Source: Bog-473 sp963777485 (GTDB lineage Bacteria; Actinomycetota; Acidimicrobiia; Acidimicrobiales; RAAP-2). Taken from it: a stretch of 64,000 nt of DNA. The notes below the pieces were generated by a model. That model made no database searches and was not told the DNA's origin. It worked only from the letters and a program-made list of their open reading frames with translations. Below, piece after piece: positions 1 through 7,941 of the stretch; the first letter of the stretch is position 1, and each line of letters starts with the position of its first letter. The DNA is taken from NCBI GenBank assembly GCA_963777485.1, contig CAVZQP010000004.1, positions 434,001 to 498,000 of the forward strand, written 5' to 3'. Made by a program: the position numbers and the translations under genes.

Positions 1-101
1 TCGAGGACGAAAGAGTTGGCGTCGTGCGTCTCGCGCACAACGGCCTTGACCCGGAGCTTGTGGTAGCCGTGCGCGTGGAGGACGGAGCTGTGATCGGTCA
101 T
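1..101 (-). CDS. N-terminus of a ferredoxin reductase-like (FNR family) oxidoreductase, partial
   Basis: Only the first 33 codons are inside the window; the gene runs off the left edge. The peptide begins MTDHSSVLHAHGYHKLRVK and continues with a VVRETHDANSFVLE-type stretch. That resembles the first beta strands of the FAD-binding barrel in PaaE/KshB-type reductases (pattern LxVxxVxxETxDAxSxxF). Such proteins carry FAD and usually a C-terminal plant-type 2Fe-2S domain and feed electrons to oxygenases. It follows the aldehyde dehydrogenase by 24 bp on the same strand, so it is probably the next gene of that operon. The family call rests on about 30 residues. Confidence 0.5.
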   Translation of the reverse strand, partial: MTDHSSVLHAHGYHKLRVKAVVRETHDANSFVL

Positions 102-125
102 CGCGCTCGACCCCGACCAAACGCC

Positions 126-1607
126 CTACGCGGGCGTCGGCCAGGCCACCGCCTTGGTCTCGAGATACTGGTCGAACCCCGCCAGGCCGTTCTGGCGGCC
201 GATCCCGCTGTGTTTGTAGCCGCCGAAGGGGATGTCCGCCTGGCCGATGGGCATTCCGCCGTTCACGGCGAACGTTCCCGTCCGGATGCGCTCGGCCACA
301 CGCAGCGAGCGCTCCAACGACCCCGAGAACACGCCGCCGGACAACCCGTACACGCTGTCGTTGGCGATGCGCACGGCGTCGTCGTCGTCCTCGAACGGGA
401 TGACCACGAGCACGGGCCCGAAGATCTCCTCCTGGGCGATGGTCATGGAGTTGTCGACGTCGGTGAACAATGTCGGCTCCACGAACCAGCCCTTGGGCAG
501 GTCCGCCGGGCGACCGCCCCCGAGTGCGAGCGTCGCCCCCTGAGCGACGCCCTTCTCGATGTAGCCGAGCACGCGTTCACGTTGCTTTGCCGAGATCACC
601 GGTCCCATGAGGACATCGGGACGCTGGGGGTCCCCATAGGCCACCGACGAGAGCGTCGCCTTGAGGATCTCGACGCCCTCGTCGTAGCGGGAGCGGGGCA
701 GCAGCATACGCGTCTGGATCGCGCACCCCTGGCCGGCGTGGAAGCACACCGCGATGCCCGAGGGCACCGAGGTGGCGAAGTCGGCGTCGTCGAGCACGAT
801 GGTGGCCGACTTCCCTCCGAGCTCGAGGAAGACACGCTTGAGTGTCGCTGCACCCTTCTCCATGATGCGCTTGCCCACCGCGGTCGATCCGGTGAACGAG
901 ATCAGGTCGACCTTGGGCGACAACGTCAGTTCCTCGCCCACGAGGTGGTCCGACGACGTCACGACGTTCAGGACGCCGGGCGGGAACTCGGTCTGCTCCG
1001 CGACGAGACGCCCGAGCCGGGTGGCGTTCCACGGCGTGTCGGGCGCCGGCTTGAGCACCACCGTGTTGCCGGTGGCGAGCGCCTGTCCGAGCTTGTTGAG
1101 CGTGACCTCCAGGGGGAAGTTCCAGGGCACGATCGCGCCGACGACGCCGATGGGCTCCTTCCAGATCTGCCGGGTGTTGGCCGTGCCGCGGCGATCGACG
1201 ACCTCGGGCAGGTTGCTGCGCCACGGGAACTCGTCGATCAGCTTGATGGGGTACTTGAGCGCGCCGTCGAGCGGGATGTCGAGCTGGTTGGCGTGGGTCG
1301 TCATGCGCGGGCAACCAACCTCGAGGATGAGCTCTTCTCGCAACTCCTCGCGGTCGCGTTCGAGCGCGTCCTGCAGCTGTCCCAGGCACTCCTTGCGGCG
1401 TTCCCGGTTGGTCGACCAGTCCGTTTCGTCGAAGGCCCGGCGTGCCGCGTCGATGGCACGATGCATCTCGGCCGGCGATGCGTCCGTCACCCGGCCGAGC
1501 ACCTCCTCGGTCGCCGGATTGACGTTGTCGAAGGTCGCGCCCGAGTCGGCCTCGACGAGCTTTCCGTCGACGAGCATCCTGACTTCGTGCTCGGTCTCTG
1601 CCGTCAT
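126..1607 (-). CDS. Aldehyde dehydrogenase (NAD(P)-dependent, ALDH superfamily)
   Basis: Oxidises an aldehyde to the acid in the cytoplasm. The 493-residue length is normal for the family. Visible signatures are PWNFPLE (about 161-167), the cofactor-loop FTGSTAVG (238-245), the general base Glu262 in LELGGKS and the nucleophile Cys295 in GQGCAIQTRM. I chose the ATG at 1607 because a GGAGGGTGGGGC Shine-Dalgarno stretch precedes it; an upstream in-frame ATG at 1673 would run into the preceding gene. It is very similar along its length to the aldehyde dehydrogenase at 41040-42527, so the two are paralogues. A perfect palindrome lies about 50 bp upstream. Substrate unknown; P450 or alcohol-derived aldehydes are likely from context. 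Confidence 0.93.
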   Translation of the reverse strand: MTAETEHEVRMLVDGKLVEADSGATFDNVNPATEEVLGRVTDASPAEMHRAIDAARRAFDETDWSTNRERRKECLGQLQDALERDREELREELILEVGCPRMTTHANQLDIPLDGALKYPIKLIDEFPWRSNLPEVVDRRGTANTRQIWKEPIGVVGAIVPWNFPLEVTLNKLGQALATGNTVVLKPAPDTPWNATRLGRLVAEQTEFPPGVLNVVTSSDHLVGEELTLSPKVDLISFTGSTAVGKRIMEKGAATLKRVFLELGGKSATIVLDDADFATSVPSGIAVCFHAGQGCAIQTRMLLPRSRYDEGVEILKATLSSVAYGDPQRPDVLMGPVISAKQRERVLGYIEKGVAQGATLALGGGRPADLPKGWFVEPTLFTDVDNSMTIAQEEIFGPVLVVIPFEDDDDAVRIANDSVYGLSGGVFSGSLERSLRVAERIRTGTFAVNGGMPIGQADIPFGGYKHSGIGRQNGLAGFDQYLETKAVAWPTPA

Positions 1608-1655
1608 TGCCCCACCCTCCTCTGCCGGGTGCCTCTCACCAGGCGGAAACCTAGT

Positions 1656-1670
1656 TATCAGAAACTGATA
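1656..1670. promoter_or_regulatory. Perfect 15-bp palindrome, probable operator for the aldehyde dehydrogenase gene
   Basis: TATCAG-AAA-CTGATA is a perfect inverted repeat with a 3-nt centre. It overlaps the stop codon of the upstream acyl-CoA dehydrogenase gene and lies 49-63 bp ahead of the aldehyde dehydrogenase ATG at 1607. Size and symmetry fit a TetR-type operator, implying that the dehydrogenase has its own regulated internal promoter. No regulator can be assigned from sequence alone. Confidence 0.5.
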
Positions 1671-2692
1671 CAAGCATAATCGACATGCCGGACGTCCTCA
1701 CCGCCGACGGACGGGGTCTCGGGGCGGCACCTCAGAGCGGGAAGGTTGCCGGCAACTGCCGCGTTGTTCAGGACGTTGCCGCCGAGCCGGCGGGTGAGCT
1801 CGCTACTGGCGCCGAACAACTGGTCGAGTACGACGACGCGGCGGAAGTAGCGGTGGAAGGCGTGCTCTGTGGTGAAGCCGATCCCGGCGAGCACCTGTTG
1901 GCAGTGGCGCGCCACGGTGCGGGCGGACCGCCCGGCCACGGCCTTGGCCATGGCGGCGAATACCGGGTCGGGTTCGTCCCACACGGCGGCCAACAAGGCT
2001 GCCGCCGCCTCGATGGCGACGAGGCTCTCGGCCAGCCTGTGGCGAACCGCTTGGAACGATGCGATCGGACGTCCGAACTGCATCCGCTCGAGCGAATGGA
2101 CACGCGCAAGCTCGAGCATCGCGCGCGCCGCGCCGACGAGTTCGTGGCCGATCGCGAGTTGCCCAACCGCCACAGCCGCACTCCAGTCGGCGACGGTCCC
2201 GCCGGCCAGCGAGCCCCGCTCCAAGGAACCCGTCACCTCGACGAGTCCCAGATCCGGGTCCAGCCCGCGTATCTGTTCCAGCTTCAATGCAGCGGTGGGC
2301 ACGACGAAGGACGCGTGGGCGCTCTGGTCAGAAGCCACCACGACAACGGTGTCGTGCCGTTTCAGCGCTCTCGTGGCGAGGCCGTGGACCGTGACGTGTG
2401 GCCCGTCGAGCCTGGCGGGTGCATCGCAGGTGCGGATAAGCGGCAACGCGACGGCGACGGCGTCGCTCTCCGACGGGGCCAACACCGAACACAGAACCAC
2501 ATCGAGCGCCGATGACGTGGCGTTGGCCTCCCCGACGGCCTCGAAGAGCACGCTGACTGCTGTCGGACGGTCCTCCGCGAGCGCCTCCGACCAGCCGAGT
2601 CCGTCGAGGGCCGCGTCGAGTTCGTCTTCGGTGAGCTGCACCGTGAGCTGTCGGACGGTGTCGGCGAACAGTGTGCGTTCGGCCGTGTCCAT
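1658..2692 (-). CDS. Acyl-CoA dehydrogenase, small (non-catalytic type) subunit
   Basis: A 344-residue acyl-CoA dehydrogenase fold: helical N-terminus, middle beta domain and a C-terminal helical region with FGRPIASFQAVRHRLAE and the LAGIGFTTEHAFHRYFRR stretch. The catalytic Glu motif of the full family (YGGxxEIxRN) is absent. That is the pattern of the small partner in actinobacterial heteromeric (alpha2beta2) dehydrogenases of steroid side-chain degradation. The catalytic partner is encoded immediately upstream (2706-3836), 13 bp away. The ATG at 2692 follows a GTG in frame; either could start the protein. Role inferred: FAD-dependent alpha,beta-dehydrogenation of an acyl-CoA together with its neighbour. 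Confidence 0.88.
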   Translation of the reverse strand: MDTAERTLFADTVRQLTVQLTEDELDAALDGLGWSEALAEDRPTAVSVLFEAVGEANATSSALDVVLCSVLAPSESDAVAVALPLIRTCDAPARLDGPHVTVHGLATRALKRHDTVVVVASDQSAHASFVVPTAALKLEQIRGLDPDLGLVEVTGSLERGSLAGGTVADWSAAVAVGQLAIGHELVGAARAMLELARVHSLERMQFGRPIASFQAVRHRLAESLVAIEAAAALLAAVWDEPDPVFAAMAKAVAGRSARTVARHCQQVLAGIGFTTEHAFHRYFRRVVVLDQLFGASSELTRRLGGNVLNNAAVAGNLPALRCRPETPSVGGEDVRHVDYACISF

Positions 2693-2705
2693 CACGGTGC
2701 ACGCC

Positions 2706-3836
2706 TCATCTGTCCGCCCCGAGTTCGAGGAGTCGCCGGGCGATGATGTTGCGCTGGATCTCGGCGCTGCCGCCGTAGATGGTCGCCGCCCGTGAATACA
2801 GGAACTCGGCGCGCCAACGATCGCTCTCGGGGTCGTCGCCCACGGCAACCCACGGGCCGAGGCCCTCAGCCGCCAGGTCGAAGACGGCCTGCTCTGCGGT
2901 GGCGAGCAACACTTTGTCGATGGACGTCTCAGCGCCGAGTGTCTCGTCCGCGCCAAGCCGGCGCTGCGTGGCGCGAGAGCGGGCCCGGAGTGCCCAGACC
3001 TGCTCGATGGCCTCACCGAGCGACGCAGTGTCGAGCGCGCCGGCAGGCGCGAGGGAGACGAGCTGCCCGAGTCGGCGCTGCAGGTACGTGGCCCGGTGCC
3101 ACAACGCGGTGCTGCGCTCGTAGGGCAGCAGGTCCATGGCGACAGCCCAGCCGCCGTCGACCTGGCCGAGGATGCGCTCGCCTGGCACAAACACGTCGTC
3201 GTAGAAGACCTCGGAGAACTCCGGCACGCCGTGCATCGTCTCGATCGGCCGCACCGTGATGCCGGGGCTGTCCATGTCGATGAAGAAGGCCGTGATGCCG
3301 CGGTGGGCGGACTCGGGCGAGCCCGTGCGCGTCAGGAGGACACAGCGTTGGGCGTACTGGGCCAGGCTCGTCCACACCTTCTGGCCGTTCACGCGCCAAC
3401 CGTCCCCGTCCTTGGTGGCTCGGCAGGCCAGCGAGCCAAGATTGCTCCCTGTTCCGGGCTCCGAGAACCCCTGGCACCAGATCTCGTCGCCCGACAGGAG
3501 CCGCGGCACCATGGTGGCAGCGAGCTCTGAGGGCGCGAAGTCGATCATCGTCGGGGCAAGCACCTCAGGCATGGAGTAGTTGCCCGGTTCGACCAGGTCG
3601 CGTGCGGTGAGGGCTTCGCCGAGATACGCGCGCAGCAGATTGGACCCGCCGAGGCCGCCGACGCGCTCGGGCCAGCCCCAGCGTGTGAACCCAGCGTCGT
3701 ACCCGAGCCGCATGATCTTGCGCAGTTGTTCCATCTGCTCGTCGAGCGTTCCGATGCCCTCGAACTCGGGCTCGAGTTCTTCTGCGTGCTCGTTGAGCCA
3801 GCGGTCGACCGACATCTTGAACTCGGCCAGTTCCAC
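2706..3836 (-). CDS. Acyl-CoA dehydrogenase, catalytic subunit
   Basis: A 376-residue flavoprotein of the acyl-CoA dehydrogenase family. It shows the substrate/FAD motif CQGFSEPGTGSNLGSL, the VNGQKVWTS strand and the C-terminal IYGGSAEIQRNIIARR, whose Glu is the usual catalytic base. It should introduce the alpha,beta double bond of an acyl-CoA and pass electrons to ETF. I chose the GTG at 3836 because GAGGGA sits six bases ahead; an internal ATG at 3815 is the alternative. The start overlaps the end of the upstream NTF2-like gene. With 1658-2692 it forms a catalytic/non-catalytic pair like the one at 45054-47485. Confidence 0.9.
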   Translation of the reverse strand: MELAEFKMSVDRWLNEHAEELEPEFEGIGTLDEQMEQLRKIMRLGYDAGFTRWGWPERVGGLGGSNLLRAYLGEALTARDLVEPGNYSMPEVLAPTMIDFAPSELAATMVPRLLSGDEIWCQGFSEPGTGSNLGSLACRATKDGDGWRVNGQKVWTSLAQYAQRCVLLTRTGSPESAHRGITAFFIDMDSPGITVRPIETMHGVPEFSEVFYDDVFVPGERILGQVDGGWAVAMDLLPYERSTALWHRATYLQRRLGQLVSLAPAGALDTASLGEAIEQVWALRARSRATQRRLGADETLGAETSIDKVLLATAEQAVFDLAAEGLGPWVAVGDDPESDRWRAEFLYSRAATIYGGSAEIQRNIIARRLLELGADR

Positions 3837-3853
3837 GGCGGCTCCCTCGCCGC

Positions 3854-4297
3854 CTAGGCGTTCGAGGATGACGGCGTCGGGCGGCCCGGGTCGTGCTCTC
3901 TGCCGGAGTCCCGCGCGCCGCTGCGCCGTAAGAAGGTCATTGAGCGAGTCTCCAGCCGCCAGCCGCGGTCCGTCTTGCGGTACGTGTCGGTGTACCACCC
4001 GATGCGCATGTCGTGCGTCGTCTGTTCGACGAAACACAGCGTTTGGTACCCGGCGCCAGTGCCTTCTTGGGTGTCGAGGTCGAGGACGGGGGTACCGGTC
4101 AGGAAGAGGCCCTTCGGGGCGGCCGCCACCAGGGCGGGGAAATCCTTGAGGGCATAGGTGGTGCCGAAGGCGCTGTACGTGCCGTCCGGGGTGAACACCT
4201 CCATCACCGCCTCGACGTCGTCGCGGGTCATGCCGACGGCATAGCGGGCCAGGACTTGTTCGAGCTCGATGATGTCAGCCGTGGGGGCCGGGTCCAT
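3854..4297 (-). CDS. NTF2-like/SnoaL-like small enzyme or isomerase
   Basis: A 147-residue single-domain protein with the cone-fold pattern: N-terminal helix (IIELEQVLARYAVGMTRDDV), then VFTPDGTYSAFGTTY and strands ending in DTYRKTDRGWRLETRSMTFLRR. SnoaL-like proteins act as isomerases, dehydratases or cyclases on polyketide or steroid ketones, for example ketosteroid isomerase. No catalytic residues can be assigned with confidence. It is the first gene of a leftward operon with two acyl-CoA dehydrogenase subunits and an aldehyde dehydrogenase. A possible promoter precedes it (TTGCAG and TATCTT about 16 nt apart), placing the start of transcription close to the ATG. Confidence 0.8.
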   Translation of the reverse strand: MDPAPTADIIELEQVLARYAVGMTRDDVEAVMEVFTPDGTYSAFGTTYALKDFPALVAAAPKGLFLTGTPVLDLDTQEGTGAGYQTLCFVEQTTHDMRIGWYTDTYRKTDRGWRLETRSMTFLRRSGARDSGREHDPGRPTPSSSNA

Positions 4298-4314
4298 GCG
4301 CCGTCAAGATAACA

Positions 4315-4328
4315 GCATTCTCAAAATC
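4315..4328 (+). promoter_or_regulatory. GCATTCTC-type element between divergent operon and TetR gene
   Basis: GCATTCTCAAAATC lies between the leftward operon start (4297) and the TetR gene (4477). Close relatives occur at 6226-6240 (GCGTTCTCATCTAAG), 61983-61996 (GCATTCTCATAATC) and, inverted, at 28391-28404 (GCATTCTCGTGATG). All four are intergenic and upstream of a gene. A shared regulator binding site is possible; with a seven- to eight-base core, chance is not excluded. Confidence 0.3.
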
Positions 4329-4464
4329 TGCAATCCAGTATGCGGGAGAAACGGCGTCCAGGCCCGCCCGGTCACGCGCGCGTTCCGGGAACCTCCTTTG
4401 CAGAATTTCTACGCAGCGGCACCTCCCTGGAGGAGAGTCCCGCTCTCGTTTGGGGGTAACCGGA

Positions 4465-4470
4465 TACACT
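4465..4470 (+). promoter_or_regulatory. Candidate -10 box of a leaderless TetR transcript
   Basis: TACACT ends six bases before the ATG at 4477 and no Shine-Dalgarno sequence precedes that ATG, which is the arrangement of a leaderless actinobacterial mRNA. No convincing -35 hexamer is visible. Confidence 0.3.
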
Positions 4471-4476
4471 CGAGCA

Positions 4477-5190
4477 ATGTCCACTGCTGACGACGCCACA
4501 GCCCCTGCGGCATCCGACGCCCCGGTGCGCCGGCGCGATCTGGCGGTTGCCCGCTCCCTCGACTCCGCTCGCGTCCGGAGCGAAGGCCGTGTGCAGCGCT
4601 TCCTCGACGCCGGCTTCGAACTCCTGGCCAGCGCCGAGTCCGGCCGTGACTTCACCGTCCAAGAGGTCGTAGACCGGTCCGGGCAGTCATTGCGCAGCTT
4701 CTACCAATACTTCGCCGGCAAGCACGAGCTGCTGTTGGCCCTCTTCGACGAGGCGATCCGCTCGACAGCCGAGCGCCTCGAGGACCAGCTGGCCAAGGAG
4801 CGCACCCCACTCGAGCGGCTGCATCGCTTCGTGGTCGAGTACTACCGGATGTGCCTGCCTGCGCCCAAGGGCCGTGCGTCGAAGAACAATCCGACGCCAG
4901 TCCTCGCGGAGTTCTGCCACCAACTGCTGACGGCCCACCAAGAGGAGGCGTCGCGGGCGTTCGTGCCGTTGGTCGCGTTGCTGGAGAAGGCGTTGACGGA
5001 TGCCGTCGAGGCTGGGGACGTTCGTTCCTCGTATGCCGGTGAGGACGTGGCCGGCAGCATCCTCTCCACCATCATGTTCAACGCCGCCTATGCATCGACG
5101 ATCAGTGGAACCGAATCGCACGACAACGCCCGGGCCGCCGACGAGATGTGGGAGTTCGTCGCTCGCGGCATCGCGACCGGCTCGAAGTGA
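4477..5190 (+). CDS. TetR/AcrR family transcriptional regulator
   Basis: A 237-residue regulator with the TetR N-terminal helix-turn-helix around residues 60-80 (FTVQEVVDRSGQSLRSFYQY, then FAGKHELLLALF) and a variable helical ligand-binding domain. It is divergent from the operon starting at 4297 and convergent with the LLM oxidoreductase gene, so it most likely represses the acyl-CoA dehydrogenase operon and itself. I chose the ATG at 4477; a TTG at 4450 would add nine residues. The ligand is probably an acyl-CoA or pathway intermediate, by analogy with catabolic TetR proteins; this is inference. Confidence 0.9.
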   Translation: MSTADDATAPAASDAPVRRRDLAVARSLDSARVRSEGRVQRFLDAGFELLASAESGRDFTVQEVVDRSGQSLRSFYQYFAGKHELLLALFDEAIRSTAERLEDQLAKERTPLERLHRFVVEYYRMCLPAPKGRASKNNPTPVLAEFCHQLLTAHQEEASRAFVPLVALLEKALTDAVEAGDVRSSYAGEDVAGSILSTIMFNAAYASTISGTESHDNARAADEMWEFVARGIATGSK

Positions 5191-5232
5191 GCTGTATCGC
5201 CCGATAAGTCCGAGCAGGACGACGAAATCGTC

Positions 5233-6198
5233 TCAGGCGACGGCGCGTATCGAAGGAGCCGCCGCCGCCAGGAACTCCCGGGTGCGTTCGGCCGACGCCT
5301 TGATCTGGTCGCGGTCATCGCCGAGCGCGACGATCCGGCAATTGATGTCGGTGACCCCGGCGTCGGCGAAGCTCTGCAGCCGCTTCTCCATGGTCGCCTC
5401 GCTGCCGCAGATGAGGACGTCGCCAATGCTGCGGGCGTCGCCGTGCTGCATCAGGCGCGCGTAGTTCGGCGAGTCCACCACCTCGCTCAATGTCCGGTTC
5501 GTCCGCTCGATCGCAGCGTCGATCTGGTCGTCGCCGCACAGGCAGACAGGCACGCCGGCCATCACCCGGGGGGCGGGCCGCCCCGCGGCCTCAGCCGCCT
5601 TCGTGATCAGCGGGACCACATGGCCACCGATCGTGCGCTCGTCGGCCAGCCACAGGACCGTTCCCGCCGCCCGCTCGCCTGCCAGCTTGAGCATGACGGG
5701 GCCCAGCGCCGCGATCATGACCGGCGTCGGCTTGATGTCGGTGACATCGAGTGGGTTGCGGATGTGGAAAAGCTCGTTGTCGACCTCGACGAGTCCCGGG
5801 CCTGCCAGCGCTTTGTCGAGCACGTCGAGGTAACAGCGCATCGTGGTGGCCTGCTTCTTGTACGGCAGGCCGAGCATGTCCTCGATGATCCAATGGTGCG
5901 AGACCCCGAGGCCGAGTGTGAAGCGGCCACCGCATACCGCCTGCGTCGACAAAGCCTGCTGTGCCAGCACGATCGGATGGCGCGGTTGGATCGGCACTAC
6001 CGACGTGCCGACTTCGATGCGCGACGTCGCGGCGCCCAGCAGGGTGGCTGCCGTCATCACGTCGAACTCGTCGGGGATTTGCGGCGTCCAGACGGTGTCG
6101 AGACCCGCCTCGTCAGCCCAGCGCGCGTCGGCTTGGAGCTTCTCCACCTTGGTGGCGTAGCGCCCCCGGTCGGCGCTGACCTGCAGTCCCATCCGCAT
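5233..6198 (-). CDS. LLM class (luciferase-like) F420- or flavin-dependent oxidoreductase
   Basis: A 321-residue TIM-barrel protein of the bacterial luciferase superfamily. Visible family features are the N-terminal strand (MRMGLQVSADRG), LDTVWTPQIPDEFDVMTAAT, TSRIEVGTSVVPIQPRHPIVLAQQ and GRFTLGLGVSHHWIIEDMLG. Actinobacterial members of this pattern usually use coenzyme F420 for hydride transfer to ketones, alcohols or enones. Cofactor and substrate cannot be settled from sequence. The start at 6198 has GAGGGGAG about ten bases upstream. It is divergent from the SDR/TauD operon; the shared intergenic region holds a GCGTTCTC element. Confidence 0.9.
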   Translation of the reverse strand: MRMGLQVSADRGRYATKVEKLQADARWADEAGLDTVWTPQIPDEFDVMTAATLLGAATSRIEVGTSVVPIQPRHPIVLAQQALSTQAVCGGRFTLGLGVSHHWIIEDMLGLPYKKQATTMRCYLDVLDKALAGPGLVEVDNELFHIRNPLDVTDIKPTPVMIAALGPVMLKLAGERAAGTVLWLADERTIGGHVVPLITKAAEAAGRPAPRVMAGVPVCLCGDDQIDAAIERTNRTLSEVVDSPNYARLMQHGDARSIGDVLICGSEATMEKRLQSFADAGVTDINCRIVALGDDRDQIKASAERTREFLAAAAPSIRAVA

Positions 6199-6225
6199 GA
6201 TCGGGCTCCCCTCGATGTGGAAATG

Positions 6226-6240
6226 GCGTTCTCATCTAAG
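6226..6240 (+). promoter_or_regulatory. GCGTTCTC-type element in the LLM/SDR divergent promoter region
   Basis: GCGTTCTCATCTAAG lies 28 bp ahead of the LLM oxidoreductase start and matches the element at 4315-4328 at the GCRTTCTCA core. It flanks the TetR gene at 4477 on the other side, so one TetR could control both promoter regions. Confidence 0.3.
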
Positions 6241-6303
6241 GTATAGCATGCTTTCCGCCAAGGACGCTTGAGAAGCAAGGGGAGGCGGCGCGACGTGGGA
6301 GAG

Positions 6304-7047
6304 ATGGCACGAACGGCAGTGGTCACGGGCGGCGGCTCGGGCATGGGCGAGGCGATATGCCATCGCCTGGCGGCGCAGGGCCACGGGGTCGCGGTGCTCG
6401 ACATCGACAGCGACGCGACCGAGCGCGTGGCGAAGGAGATCGAAAGTGAAGGCGGGCGAGCGCTCGCCGTCAGCGTCGACGTCAGCGACCGCGCCGCCGT
6501 CGAGGCCGCAATGGAGCAGTCACGCAGCGCGTTCGGCCCTATCGGGATCCTGGTAACGAGCGCCGGCATCGAGGGGTTCGTGAAGTTTGCCGACATCACC
6601 GTCGAGGCCTGGGAGCGGATGCTCGCCGTCAACCTCACGGGCACATTCCACTGCGTGCAGACCGTCCTCCCCGACATGGTGGAAGCCGGATGGGGACGCA
6701 TCGTCACGATCTCGTCGTCTTCCGCGCAGTCGGGCACGAAGCGCATGGCGCACTACGTTGCGTCGAAGGGCGGCGTCATCGCGCTGACCAAGGCGCTCGC
6801 GCTCGACCTCGCATCGCACGGCATCACGGTCAACACCATTCCCCCGGGTGCGATCGACACCCCGATGATGCGCCGCCCGATGGAGTCGGGCACCTTGGGC
6901 AGCATGGACCAGATCGTGGCGCGGGCCCCGCTGGGCCGCCTGGGCACACCCGACGACATCGCGGCAGCCACCGCCTTCTTGTGCTCCGAGGACGCGGGCT
7001 ACATCACGGGGCAACAGATCAACGTCAACGGAGCGTGGTACCTCTGA
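6304..7047 (+). CDS. Short-chain dehydrogenase/reductase (3-oxoacyl-ACP reductase type)
   Basis: A classical 247-residue SDR: cofactor motif TGGGSGMGEA near the N-terminus, NVNG-region replaced by SAGIEG, catalytic Ser in TISSSSAQSG, Tyr and Lys in YVASKGG, and PPGAIDTPMM. It should oxidise or reduce a hydroxy/keto group with NAD(P). It is a close paralogue of the SDR at 21749-22495, sharing the TISSSSAQSG, HYVASKGG and LGRxGTPDDIA segments. The ATG at 6304 gives the usual N-terminus; a GTG at 6295 behind GGGGAGG is an alternative. The next gene overlaps its end. Confidence 0.92.
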   Translation: MARTAVVTGGGSGMGEAICHRLAAQGHGVAVLDIDSDATERVAKEIESEGGRALAVSVDVSDRAAVEAAMEQSRSAFGPIGILVTSAGIEGFVKFADITVEAWERMLAVNLTGTFHCVQTVLPDMVEAGWGRIVTISSSSAQSGTKRMAHYVASKGGVIALTKALALDLASHGITVNTIPPGAIDTPMMRRPMESGTLGSMDQIVARAPLGRLGTPDDIAAATAFLCSEDAGYITGQQINVNGAWYL

Positions 7048-7874
7048 GCACGCAGACCGTCGAGCGGCTCGGGCGGACGGTCGGCGCCGAGGTCCATGGC
7101 GTCGAGCGGTCGCAGCTGGTAGACGACGACGCATTGCCAGCCTGGTGCATGGAAGCACTAGAGGAGCACGGGGTCCTTGTCTTCCGTGACCTCCACGTCG
7201 ACGACGACACCCAGGTCGCGTTCTCCAAGCACCTCGACGACGTGGGCAAAGCCGAGCCCGCGGAGCCGCCGCGCATCTTCACGATCACGCTCGACCCGGC
7301 GAAGAACCCCGTCGCCGACTACCTGCGCGGAACGTTCGCCTGGCACATCGACGGCGCGCAGGACGAGGTGCCCACCAAAGCGACGATGTTGAGCGCGAAG
7401 GCCGTGGCAACCGTGGGCGGGGAAACGGAGTTCGCGAGCACGTACGCCGCCTACGACGACCTCGAGAACGAGGAGAAGGATCGCCTCGAAGGCGTGCGCG
7501 TCCTCCATTCCTTCGAGGCGTCGCAGCGTCTCGTCCATCCCGACCCCACGCCCGAGGAGCTGGCGCGCTGGCGCGAGAAGCCCGACCGCGAGCATCCGCT
7601 CGTCTGGTGCCATCGTTCCGGGCGCCGCTCCCTCGTGATCGGCGCCTCGGCGGATCACGTCGTGGGGATGGAGCGTCACGCGGGTCGTGCGCTCCTCGAC
7701 GGTCTGCTCGAACGGGCGACGGTGCCCGACCGCGTCTACCGCCATGAGTGGTCGGTGGGCGACATGGTGATCTGGGACAACACCGGGGTCATGCACCGGG
7801 CCTGCCCCTACGATCCATCGTCGGCGCGCGAGATGCACCGCACGACGATGAGCGGGGACGAGCCGATCCGTTGA
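7035..7874 (+). CDS. TauD/TfdA family Fe(II)/2-oxoglutarate-dependent dioxygenase
   Basis: About 279 residues. N-terminal VGAEVHGVERSQLVDDD is typical of the TauD/TfdA group. The iron-binding facial triad is visible as His104 and Asp106 in WHIDG and His254 in NTGVMHRACPYD, with the 2-oxoglutarate-anchoring Arg269 in MHRTTM. It would hydroxylate an unactivated carbon, possibly leading to C-O or C-S cleavage. The GTG at 7035 overlaps the SDR by 13 bp; a CTG at 7044 would be better spaced from GGAG, so the exact start is unsure. It is translationally coupled to the SDR, which may process its product. Confidence 0.88.
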   Translation: MVPLSTQTVERLGRTVGAEVHGVERSQLVDDDALPAWCMEALEEHGVLVFRDLHVDDDTQVAFSKHLDDVGKAEPAEPPRIFTITLDPAKNPVADYLRGTFAWHIDGAQDEVPTKATMLSAKAVATVGGETEFASTYAAYDDLENEEKDRLEGVRVLHSFEASQRLVHPDPTPEELARWREKPDREHPLVWCHRSGRRSLVIGASADHVVGMERHAGRALLDGLLERATVPDRVYRHEWSVGDMVIWDNTGVMHRACPYDPSSAREMHRTTMSGDEPIR

Positions 7875-7941
7875 CCCGGGCTGACGACGGCGATCCGGCC
7901 GGGCACCACGCGAGAACACCGACACCGAAAGGGGAGTCAGT

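Noticed and set aside
24..1679. Long open frame on the plus strand opposite the aldehyde dehydrogenase, and many similar long antisense frames elsewhere.
   Set aside because: High GC in third codon positions creates open antisense frames. The translations are Arg/His/Asp-rich without domains, while the sense frames have clear family motifs.
4421..4447. Two small hairpins (CCTCC-CT-GGAGG and GAGAG-TCCCG-CTCTC) read as a terminator.
   Set aside because: They lie just ahead of the TetR start between divergent genes, where no transcript needs to end, and the stems are short.
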